DNA of 64,000 nucleotides. It comes from Haemaphysalis longicornis. Taxonomy: Eukaryota > Arthropoda > Arachnida > Ixodida > Ixodidae. Every line of letters begins with the position of its first letter. Within the stretch, counting starts at the first letter, position 1. The stretch spans positions 33,796,702-33,860,701 of the forward strand of contig CM023449.1 in assembly GCA_013339765.2 (NCBI GenBank), written 5' to 3'. The notes below the pieces were generated by a model. That model saw only the letters and a program-made list of their open reading frames with translations. It made no database searches and had not been told where the DNA came from. The position numbers and the translations under genes are program-made. Below are positions 55,401-64,000 of the stretch, piece after piece.

Positions 55401-58400
55401 TTAGTGAACTAAACTTGTATTTTGTGTTCACGGCCCGTATAAAATCAGAATACGATCATCAGAACTACCTGTGCGCCTGAGAAAGCGACAAATCCGTGCT
55501 TTCACTCAGGAAACGCCAACCGTCAGTTTCTTGACGTTTGCGCTGAAAACTTCTTCGTTAGTTCAGTTGGAGGTTATTTTGTTTATTTGGTAACGTGAAC
55601 CGTTCTTAGGCTGCGTATACAACTTCGGCGTGTCGCGTGCGTGGGTGACCGCTTTCCGTCGATCAACGACCTCGCAACTCCCAACGTTAACTGGCTGACG
55701 ATGACACCGCTGATTATCCGGCGACCTCATCACCAGGGATTGCGAAATGCTGAAAAGCAGGAAATTCTATCCGCTACACACAAGTCAACCGAAACGAGAA
55801 CTCCTGAGGATTGTCTTTTTTGGATTGAAAAAAAGGGGGGTGAAGTGCAAAGCGCATGGCGTTCTCAATGCCTAATGCTGAACGTGTTTAATGTAACTGC
55901 ATATCAATCTGCCATGTTTTTATTTGTGTTCATTGCTTTATTTTCGGCTCACTGATAGTCCCCAAAAACTGGGGTGGGGGCGGGAACATAAACATTTAGC
56001 GTCATAGCCCAGAAATGCGTGGGCTTCAGTACAGCTAGGAACGGTTAAATTTTATGACAACAGAAGTGCACACAAGTGAAGAATCCATGCCTCATCCCGA
56101 ATACATCAAACAAAGCCAAATGCCCTGCACATAGTAATGTAATAATCCGCAACAGTTTTTACACCACAGTTTTTTAGCACTTGTTTTAAACGCCCTGTAT
56201 ACGCCTAAGCCCCCTCAAAAATAAAGCATTCTTCATGATGAAATGCTTTACGGTACTTAGCATGGCTATTCATGTTGCTTGGCACCGTTGCGCCATTTTA
56301 TCACATGGTTCTTCTGCATTATTATCCCACAATAATGTAACTCGCACTAGAATATTGTTAGTCTGTGTTTTACGCGGAATATTTTAAGGTAATCGACAGA
56401 TCGTCTTGCCTTGTTGAGAGTTGTTCTTTTGTAGACAGCTGCAAAAAAGTTTGTGCAATTGGTTGCATGATGCCTGAAGTTTAGCAAACTAGGTCGGCAC
56501 TTCATTATTCCTGTGCAATAAAGTTGTGAAACTTTGGATACACATGTGCAAGGTACATCGCAACGGCTGCGACACGTGCTTTGAAAAACTTTAGGTGCAC
56601 GTTTGGTTGGGTTTCATGATAAGTCTGCCCTCGGAATGGGCTTCGTGGCCAAACGCATTGGGCACACAGCTTGTTTTGTATTGGCTTGTATAAGCTTTTA
56701 TTACCAGACATGTGTCCCCATCGGTGTTGCTGTTGGCGTCATGCGCCAAAACTTTCTCCTCCCTTCCTCCCCACCCTCCTCCCCCGCAGCTGGCGGCACC
56801 GTGTGCCCGATGCCGACACTGCACTTTGTCCGCGGCATTTGACAGAAAAACAAAAAAAATGGCGTAAATTGGTATAAAACCAACAAAACCCGGCTAGCAG
56901 TACCCCTCACGAAGTGGGAGGGAGCAACTGAAAGAAAAAAATGTAATTTCATGCGTAAAAAAGGCCCCATTCACAAACAAAACAAAAATCGAAATTTTAA
57001 ACACCCGCCATCAGGCCGCCACCGCCCGCATGCCTCACGACGAACACCGTAGATGGCGCCACGCAAACAAACGCATAGGCAAGGACATGCCACTTCACTT
57101 CCCGTCGCCCCACCACCCGCAGTAAAAGGGTTATGGTTTCACATGGTCGGACAAGCTGCGCGTGCATCCGGGTTACCGGTATCGGTGGGGTTGGTGTTTT
57201 GGGGTTACGTTGGTACGAAAATGATTTCTGCGGGAGATCAGATCTCAAGATAAAGTAAATGCCTCCTGCACGTGATTTATCAAGATGAAGTGAAAACACA
57301 ATATTCATGAGGGTGCTATGTTTCGTGCTTGCACACCTTGAAGATCACAGATCAATCTAAGAACGCTGAAGTTGAAGGCAGCACTAACCAAGTGAGCCCG
57401 TGTGAAAATTTACACCCTTTTTAAAAATTGTCTAGGCCAATCTTGCGCTTTCCCCACCGCAAAGAATTCGAAGAATAATTCTTATCTGTTAAGGGAAAGA
57501 AATATTTTACAACAGTGAGAAAGAAAAGCGTTTTTTTTTTTGCCTTTTCGGCATAAAACGTTCTAGCCTCTGTCGGGACATTTGCTTTTACATTGAATTT
57601 TGAGCAGCCTCCGCTTTTTCGGCTTTGCCGAGAAAATTTTTGACAAAAACTGTACGTTTATGTAGTCCGGGCAAAAAACAAGTTACATAAAGTAATCGTC
57701 TATTTTGAAATTGTGTGAACTGCTTGTATTCCGGTGTCTTTCCTTAATTCAGCAAGCTTAGTTTAGGATTACGCTTGAAATGACGTACGATGTTTCGTAA
57801 AGTAATTCTTAAAAGCATAAATTTACATTAATGCATTGATAAGGATCTCCTGTTCCGTGAACACTTAGCAGCGATGTAAATTTTTCGGCGTGAATGGCAG
57901 CTACATTATCAGTTTTGACGTTACTGGTACTGCGGCTTATCACCTCCAAGTTAACTGCGTTTTTGTATAGTTACATTGCTAACGGTAACTGGAGCACAGA
58001 GTTTCATAGTGGTGTACGTCCATTTTTGCTTTTGTGAAATGGTGAATGCAAATTTACTTGCTGCATATAAACGTGTACATGGACCACGAGATTCAATTTT
58101 AATTTTCTTCTGCGGTAAAACGCATAAGGGTTATTCGTGGCACGGCCTTCAGTTAGTTCATTCGTACTGTAAGCTTTAGGTACGGCCGCTGCGAAAGTAG
58201 GAGGAGGGCGACAATATCAAAGCGAGACATTTAGAGATAACTCAGCATTGCTGCTTCAGTGCGGACGTTGATAAACACTTACTCTATTATTTGTGCTTCG
58301 ACATTCTCGTAGAAACCTTCAAATACCCCATCTGAGCCAGAAGTTCCCGTTCATTCTAACACAACTAACAGCACTTCCCTTCCACATGAATAAAGATTTG

Positions 58401-61400
58401 CGGCAGCGTAAAAAAATGTTTAAGATTGAAATTCTCCTTCGATATTCTACCTGGAAGCCCTGCAACAAAACGTCACTTGAACATGCAAAAAGTGCCTCCG
58501 ACTGCCTGATGGAGACATCGGTCCTCTCTACACAATTTATTTCAATTTAAGGCGTTGTATTTCCGGTTTTACCAGGAGCGGGTGTTGCATATCGGCGGTC
58601 CGGAATGCATCGATCAGGACCGCCTTCAGCTCTACTTCAACCGCCGTGACGTCATCGAAGCTTTGCACGTGGAACAGTCTCCGGAGCTGTGGACACCGTG
58701 CAAGTAAGCGGTGTTTGATTACCTCATCGGCTTAATAAAAATATGTGGTTTTCGCCAAATCTGGCCAATTCAACAAATCTGACCAATTCAACAATTGGAC
58801 AATCTACCTTTTGGACAATTCATCAATTGGACAATTCACCAATTGGACAATTCACCAATTGGACAAGTCAACAATATGCGAATTCTGTCCACTTCAACGA
58901 AATCTGGAGTGTTGAAAGGATGTTTACATGCGTGTTTAAAGGATTTTTATACATACGTATATCTTCGTGAACTTCTTTAATTGTGTTTCTGAGCGCTATT
59001 CATTTTTTCTCATGTTCTTATACATTTGAGGCAGGGATTAGTGCTTCTCTCATATTCTGCACGAGAAAGAGACAGTTTGAATCACTTGCAGTAACGAAGG
59101 GTAGGAATGATATTCAGAGAATTCTTATTGTTTTCAACATTTCCGAGGTATACAGTTAAAATGTGCGGTTTTGCCGCGTCTCCGTACATCTCTTGTGCCG
59201 GCGTATTTCTTAGGCTTTCAGGCGTCACTCTGACAACGCCTCTTCGTACAGAGCTTGACCTTTGACGCGCATTCACCTTCCTGGTAAAAAGTGTGCGCAC
59301 ATCCATCAATCACCGCGTCTACGACTGCACTTTTTTTTCGCAATGAAATAAAACCGCGAGAAATGACGAGGATGAACGGAAAAAGGAAGAACACGGCTTA
59401 GTGGCGCTGCAGCCTGTCGTCTGATTTTTTCTGTAAACCCTCGTCGTTGTGTGCTTTTTGAAACTTCAACATGTAACAGATCTCCCATCTCTATGTCTTG
59501 AGTTTATTCCTTCAGCTTCCAAGAATAGCACACACGATCTCGCGTATGCTGCTACCAAAGAAAAGGCTCTTTCAGTTTCTAAGAACCACGTACAATTTCT
59601 TTCCCTGACTTACGTGAGCTTCTGACAATTCAAAAAATGTCAGTGTAGCAAATGCAGAATGAACTAACTGTAGTGGCAAGGGTTAAGTACTGCTGTTCCG
59701 CCAGGGGGACACTTGCGCTGTGCGCTTATTAAAAGTTTTTCTTCTCGATATCAGTGCGTCACCATGCACTGCCCTTTTGCAGTGATTAAGTATACGTTAA
59801 GAAAAACCCCAAAACGCGCATTTTCGCTGAACGACATGACTTTGGTTGTTAGTGATACTGACTCGTATAACCTTTTAATTTCGCACATATGTTTAAAATA
59901 ATTGTATCCTTAACAGTAACATATGTTAAATTTTGCTGCGGTGTATGATATCAATCCTTGCTTTCATAAATTGGAAAGCGTATGAAGTACTTACGGTACC
60001 CCAATATTGTCACAAAGCCAAAGATGCCGCAGTTGCCTTGAAGGAAAACAAGTTCATTGGAGCGAACTTGTGCTCCTATAACAACTAAAAGAATACACAG
60101 GCGGCGAAGCAGCAGTCAACAAAGTGACGCGCGAAGGCGAGTGTCGGCGAATCGAATACCGTTGCGTTTGCTCTGCGGGCATTTGTTTTTGGGTGCGAGT
60201 GCTTCGCGAACCATCGAATTACATCCAGGAAACTGCGGATCAAATAAGATTATCCGCTGTTGACATTAGTTCGAAACGTTCTCCCTATCGAAAGAGATAA
60301 CACGGGCTGCCTAAAAATAAAGAAGGGAACACTCGCTTCACTTTGCATGCAGACAACAGACCGGCGCAGCCTGGCGGCAAAAGGAAAACCTAAATAAACA
60401 ATCCCAATGCATAGTTTGCGGCATTACCTCCGACCCCCCCCCCCCCTGTAAGAGTGCATCGACCCGATGATAAAATAAAATCACAGTCCGTAGAAACAAA
60501 AGAATATTAGTCATCCTGCATTGTAAGGTTTTAGGCGAATCACGTGAACGACTTCGGGCCGCGTGCATTGTCGTGATGTTCCGGAATCACCGTCAGGAAT
60601 CACCTCGTAGGTAAGTTGGCCAACACGTTGTAGAAGCCGGTAGGGTCCGAAATACCGTAGCAGAGGCTCCTCACCGAGTCCACGTCGTAGGATGGGAGTC
60701 CAAACCCGCACTCGATCCCCTGGGCGGGTACTCGGCGTCTAGGCGTTGGAGGTTGTAGCGCCCAGAATCCACTAGCTGCTGGTCAGTTGCTAGAACTCAA
60801 GCGAGCTGGCCGGCCTCCACCGCACAGTCAAGTATCCTTGGATGTCGGCGTTGAGGGCATCGTCTTCAATATGCGGAAGCATGGCGTCAGCCATCGTAGT
60901 CGGCCCTTTTCCGCAGACAAGCTCTAACGGTGTCATCTGCGTAGTTTTTCGGATAGTCATGTCGTACGCAAACGTGACATACGGAAGGACTTCGTCCCAA
61001 GTATTATGTTCAACGTCGACGTACATAGACAGCATATCAGCGATCGTCTTGTTTGACGTTCCGTTAGTCCGTCCATTTGAGGGTGGTACGCGGTTCGTTC
61101 AAGAGAACGAACCAATGCTTTTTTTTTCTTTATTATTTTCAGTTATTTCTGCCAGGTCTATATCTGATGTCTGTGCTCTTGATGTGCCCCTGCGTAGGGT
61201 ACTCAGTCAATGGTGTAAAACATGCGTGAAAATGTTGTATACATACGCATACCTTGTTTATTGTTATGCGAGAATATGTCTGTGTACTTTTTGTACTTTT
61301 TTGTTTACTTTGTTTATATGTTTGATGGCTGTACACCCGCTACTGCGCAGAAACGTTTTGCATTCTCCCCACTCCTGCTATAGGCCCACAGGGGCTGCAG

Positions 61401-61759
61401 TGCGTTCGAATAAATAACCGATAGCCTTCGTCACCGGTGGCCAGGTGGTCCGTTCTTCCGGGCCACATGCCGGTAATAAAAAACACCGTTGTGTAGGAAC
61501 AGCAGTGCCTTAAATAAAAGCGAACAGGCATCTCCCATCTTCCGACTCAAAAGCGTAAGTGCCCGTTATAACACAGGCGCCCCGGTGTCTATTCTGCAGC
61601 AGTAACATCACCTACCACCAGCAACACGAGACAATGCGACAAGTTGTTCAAGAGCTGGCCAGCTCAGGTCGCCTTAAGACGCTCATCTACAACGGGGACA
61701 TCGATATGGCGTGCAATTTCCTTGGAGACGAATGGTTCGTCCGCAGCTTGGGATTTGAG
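50566..61759 (+). CDS. Gene C: second copy of the gene A 3' half (exons 5-8), intact frame
   Basis: Mirror of gene A on the plus strand. Exons: 50566-50665, 54272-54445, 58576-58703 and 61600-61759. All four join in frame with no stop: exon 6 is 174 nt and exon 7 is 128 nt, both corrected relative to gene A. Seen: LWDELTTNCC, SGLNVYNLYDPC, FNRRDVIEALHVEQ, YNGDIDMACNFLGDEWF. Exons 1-4 would lie beyond the gap. Exons 9-10 are not found in 61760-64000, which is unsurprising because the equivalent intron in gene B is 4.9 kb. It is most likely the other allele of gene A placed in reverse. If the duplication is real, it is a separate 5'-incomplete copy. Confidence 0.9.
50780..51275 (-). mobile_element. 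LINE 3' end, mirror of 10470-10950
   Basis: Minus-strand counterpart with the same frames (51255-51022, 51262-51041). One small difference near 50970 changes the downstream UTR frame. It lies in gene C intron 5. Confidence 0.75.
51277..51784. mobile_element. M1 element, mirror of 9958-10466
   Basis: Same inverted ends as its partner. The right end reads CTTCATTTCTCCTGATCA where the partner has the complement of TGATTACAGGAGCAATGAAG, so the arms differ at this end. Confidence 0.7.
52400..53460 (-). mobile_element. I-group LINE 3' fragment, mirror copy with broken ORF
   Basis: Counterpart of 8280-9330. The frame 53336-52620 carries the RNase H motifs (LYTDATPY, VWAPGHAAIPANEAAH) but loses the frame near 52726, where CCAACG replaces CCAAACG, so the CAYCPQPGTLYHMIWEC knuckle falls in another frame. 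It also differs by Gly to Ala and Ile to Leu around the RNase H histidine region. Its GA/TC tail at about 52352-52410 is interrupted. Confidence 0.85.
54272..54445 (+). CDS. Gene C exon 6, intact
   Basis: 174 nt, VNRANYIVAESGLNVYNLYD through MMNRLTT, phase 0 on both sides, donor GTAAAA. It agrees in length and phase with gene B exon 6, which shows that the one-base-shorter gene A exon is the altered one. Confidence 0.93.
54446..58575. other. Gene C intron 6
   Basis: Mirror of gene A intron 6. Apart from the M1 element nothing is recognised. The open frames at 55641-55955 and 56603-57308 have no domain-like content. Confidence 0.6.
54939..55441. mobile_element. M1 element, mirror of 6301-6803
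   Basis: Same TIR pair and internal blocks, in gene C intron 6. Confidence 0.7.
58576..58703 (+). CDS. Gene C exon 7, intact
   Basis: 128 nt, ERVLHIGGPECIDQDRLQLY, then FNRRDVIEALHVEQ and SPELWTPC, acceptor TTACCAG, donor GTAAGC leaving AA in phase 2. It lacks the extra C seen in gene A. Confidence 0.93.
58760..58880. repeat. 16-bp minisatellite, mirror copy
   Basis: CACCAATTGGACAATT units and variants, in the same number and order as at 2867-2995. It lies about 60 bp downstream of gene C exon 7. Confidence 0.9.
60511..61092 (-). mobile_element. Gypsy integrase remnant, mirror of 640-1221
   Basis: Minus-strand frames 61035-60790 and 60711-60511 give the same integrase blocks as the left copy, with the same breaks. 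Gene C intron 7. Confidence 0.8.
61600..61759 (+). CDS. Gene C exon 8 (catalytic aspartate), complete
   Basis: This 160-nt exon follows acceptor ATTCTGCAG (tandem CAGCAG). It reads SNITYHQQHETMRQVVQELA, then IYNGDIDMACNFLGDEWFV and RSLGFE, before donor GTAAGC. It supplies the part of the exon that is cut off in gene A. Confidence 0.95.
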
Positions 61760-62540
61760 GTAAGCAAAGGAGCCGCCCAACCTGCTTAGAAAAATGAATA
61801 AAATGTTGGCTCTTGCTGTCTTCAGCGGCAGAAAACAGGTTCAAAAGAACGAATTTGTTCAAATTATGTCAGGTTTAAACTATGTCATGCACTTGCGTTT
61901 TAGTAATGGCTGCGTATCATAAGCCGGAACGCACCTGGCATTGTATCCTGCAGCCTCGTACCCAGTAGCGAGCCCTATTGCCCCTGTACTCTTGCAAGCA
62001 TCAAAAAGAAACAACTTGTCAATCTTAGTAACCATTATGGTAAGAGCTTTAACCCGCATAGAGCGGTTGACGAAAGAAGTGTTTGTAGGCTGCTTGAACC
62101 ATGATGTTTTCTGTGTGAAACCGCATCGCAAGTGCGCCCCACTTGAGCGATGAATAGGAAACCTTTAAAACAATATACAAAAATAAATTTGAAATTTTTG
62201 CGCCCAGAAGAATCCATGCCCTCGTTGTGGCACGTTATTATAGTGCTGCAGTTTAAATTCGTTTAGGCCTTTCACGGCCATTTATTCCTAACATTTTCTC
62301 GGGTTAACTTCCGATATTTCGATCAGCACGTTAACTTACGATCATCAGAAGACAATCGTGGCCGGGGGCGGGGATGGTTAGATGGGCAGATGAGACCAGC
62401 AAGTTGGCGGGGATAAATCGGTCGCAGTTAGCACAGGACCGGGATAATTAGAGATTTAGAGGAGAGGCCTTTGCCCTGCAGTGAGCGTAGGTAGGCTGAT
62501 GATGATTCCGAAAAAAAGGCATAAAGAAAAAACGCCACTT
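61760..62540. other. Gene C intron 8, first part
   Basis: No exon 9 and no recognised element; the last part (about 62500 on) grades into LINE-derived sequence. Confidence 0.5.
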
Positions 62541-62549
62541 CAAACGTCA

Positions 62550-63140
62550 GCGTGGGAAGTCAGTCAATTTTGTCGGTTCGTGCTCTAAATGTATGTGTTA
62601 GGTGGTCTTCGATGTGCGCGTCGCTGTCTCCAGCCGTCAATATTGTGATATTAGCAGCGTATAATTGATTTGATTGATTGTGGGTTTAACGCGCCGACGC
62701 AACACAGGCGATGAGGCGCGCCGTAGTGGAGGGCTCCGGATTAATTTTGACCACCTGGGGATTTTTAACGTGCGCCGAAATCTCGTACACACGGGCGTTT
62801 TTGCTTTTCGCCTCCATCAGAAAAGCGGCCGCCGTGGCCGGGAATCGAACCCGCGACCTCGTGCTCAGCAGCGCAACGCCTTAGCCACTGAGCCACCGTG
62901 GCTGGTAGCAGCGTATAAACTGTGATACACATGCGGAATATGAGAGAGGAGACGGGGGAGTTTTGTCATTGCTACATTGAATAAAAATGGTGATAGTAGC
63001 GATCCCTTCGGGGTGCCACGATTACCCAGGGAGATGGTAGCAGATTCCACTCCGCCAACCACAAGTTTCGCCATATGAGATTTCAAGAAAAAGAATAGAA
63101 CTCCAACGTGTCGCGTTCTCGCCAAGGCCTTCTATGTGTA
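62550..63140 (-). mobile_element. I-group LINE reverse transcriptase fragment, split by a SINE
   Basis: On the minus strand, 63125-62919 reads SFFLKSHMAKLVVGGVESAT, then RGTPKGSLLSPFLFNVAMTK and HVYHSLYA. The frame resumes on the other side of the SINE (62664 downward) with ANITILTAGDSDAHIEDHL. The catalytic YADD box of the family is replaced by YAAN, so the fragment was probably inactive. It is antisense to gene C. Confidence 0.82.
62665..62905 (-). mobile_element. SINE family S copy with 13-bp target-site duplication
   Basis: Full-length minus-strand copy with box A TGGCTCAGTGGCTAAGG and box B GGTCGCGGGTTCGATTCC, and a CAATCAAATCAAT tail. TAGCAGCGTATAA flanks it at 62652-62664 and 62906-62918. 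It is inserted at the catalytic-box codons of the LINE fragment. Confidence 0.95.
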
Positions 63141-64000
63141 GCATGTTCGGCAGGAGCGGCGTAGAAGGGGCAGTTGAACTAGCCATGATGGCGTGGTACC
63201 CCCCTCCCTGGTTCACCTCAGAGAAGAGGGCCCCAAAACCGGAGATTGCCCCTTTCAGTAGGCCGCCATTTTTAAACACCATCCTTCGGAAGCGAAAGAT
63301 GGGTTTTCTGTCTTGCTGTATTGTCGTTTTGTTTGCTATTGTTAAAAAAAAAAGCAGAACTAACCGAATATGTAGTGTTGTTAAACAAGCATATCATGCG
63401 GCGCCCATGAGAATGAAGTTTGAGAACTTGTTCGGCGGGCAACACTAGAATGTCTTACCAATAAAGTCCGGTCGAGAGTGACGTTAGTAATCGCGCTTAT
63501 GATGTATGTAAATATATTTATTCTATCTGATTAAGGCGTGATGAGAACTGAATGAATTTAGAAAAAAAAAAGACAAAACCCGCATAAAGGAGAGGTTGTT
63601 GCCTTTGAGGCGCTTCTTTTTTAGAACCTTTATAATCCTCCCAGTCATATACTTTTGATTGGAGGAAAAACTGTAGAATGGTGAAAAAAAATATTGGCCA
63701 ATTTCGCTGCTCTAATCATAGAACATTGTGCAAAAGAAGGATGCTTTACTGGCTGTAAAGTGATATACATTACACCATTGCGGATATGTGCTACTCTTAG
63801 GGCATGTCACACTTCGGAAGTTTTTCTGTGTGCGCATGCAGGTTTTAAAGTACCGACATACTTCTTGTGGTTTACTATTCTAATGCTTACGCGCTAAGAA
63901 GGATTAATTTATTAACTAATTTATTCCTACACATTGTTTAGCGCTTTCGCACTTAATATAGCGTTCCCGGAGACTGGGGCAGATTCGCGCAATTATAAGC
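63141..64000. other. Unassigned, right end of window
   Basis: No carboxypeptidase exon 9 or 10 is visible. The frame 63134-63448 shows no recognisable domain. The GGCCGCCATTTTTAAACACC stretch near 63260 is typical of repeats, but I could not match it within the window. Confidence 0.4.

Larger units (their letters stand above)
49001..61731. repeat. Right arm of 12.7-kb inverted duplication
   Basis: This is the reverse complement of 1-12744. It begins at the first base after the run of N, which is what a contig end gives. The plus strand here carries gene C exons and the minus strand carries the LINE and gypsy remnants, opposite to the left arm. Whether the homology continues past 61731 cannot be judged, because the partner sequence would lie left of position 1. 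Confidence 0.97.

Noticed and set aside
1..64000. CRISPR arrays, bacterial operons or a defence-like gene cluster
   Set aside because: The tandem repeats are mini- and microsatellites without spacer structure, and all recognised coding sequence is eukaryotic and intron-split or transposon-derived.
61760..64000. Gene C exons 9 and 10
   Set aside because: No plus-strand match to the WYAGKKIAGF or GAGHM motifs was found; they probably lie to the right of the window.

Overview
This is an animal nuclear genomic window: coding sequence is split into short exons with GT/AG introns, and the rest is dense with retrotransposon and MITE-like repeats. The protein family (lysosomal/digestive serine carboxypeptidases of the cathepsin A type) and the style of the non-LTR elements fit a hard tick (Ixodidae). 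That assignment is inference from family knowledge; nothing in the window proves the species.

The recognisable host genes are serine carboxypeptidases (peptidase family S10). Gene A (minus strand, 18731 down past position 1) has eight visible exons from start codon and signal peptide through the oxyanion-hole motif, the catalytic-serine motif GESYAG and the catalytic-aspartate exon; its last two exons lie off the left edge. Gene B (minus, 48674 to 36500) is a paralogue with the last five exons, ending in the catalytic-histidine motif GAGHM and a stop; its 5' exons fall in or beyond an assembly gap of 100 N at 48901-49000. Gene C (plus, 50566 to 61759) holds exons 5-8 of a near-identical copy of gene A. 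A gene A/B composite would be 10 exons and about 468 residues, normal for the family.

The main structural fact is a very long inverted duplication: 1-12744 and 49001-61731 are reverse complements with only small differences, and the right arm starts at the first base after the gap. The simplest reading is an alternate-haplotype contig scaffolded in reverse beside its partner; a real inverted duplication is the alternative. Gene A carries two one-base frameshifts (exons 6 and 7) that gene C lacks, while a LINE ORF intact in the left arm is frameshifted in the right arm.

Layout: 1-18731 gene A, with a Ty3/gypsy integrase remnant, a 16-bp minisatellite, MITE-like elements and LINE 3' fragments in its introns; 18732-36499 repeat-rich intergenic DNA (fold-back elements, a dead Tc1/mariner-like transposase, tRNA-derived SINEs, and a CR1/L2-like LINE carrying a nested second LINE with target-site duplication); 36500-48674 gene B, whose introns hold a SINE with perfect target-site duplication, three LINE fragments and a TIR element; 48901-49000 gap; 49001-61759 mirror arm with gene C; 61760-64000 a dead LINE reverse transcriptase split by a SINE.

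I see no CRISPR, operon or bacterial-type content, and no novel multi-gene system. The most useful observations are the carboxypeptidase cluster, the gap-bounded palindrome with its reciprocal frameshifts, and the datable nested insertions.
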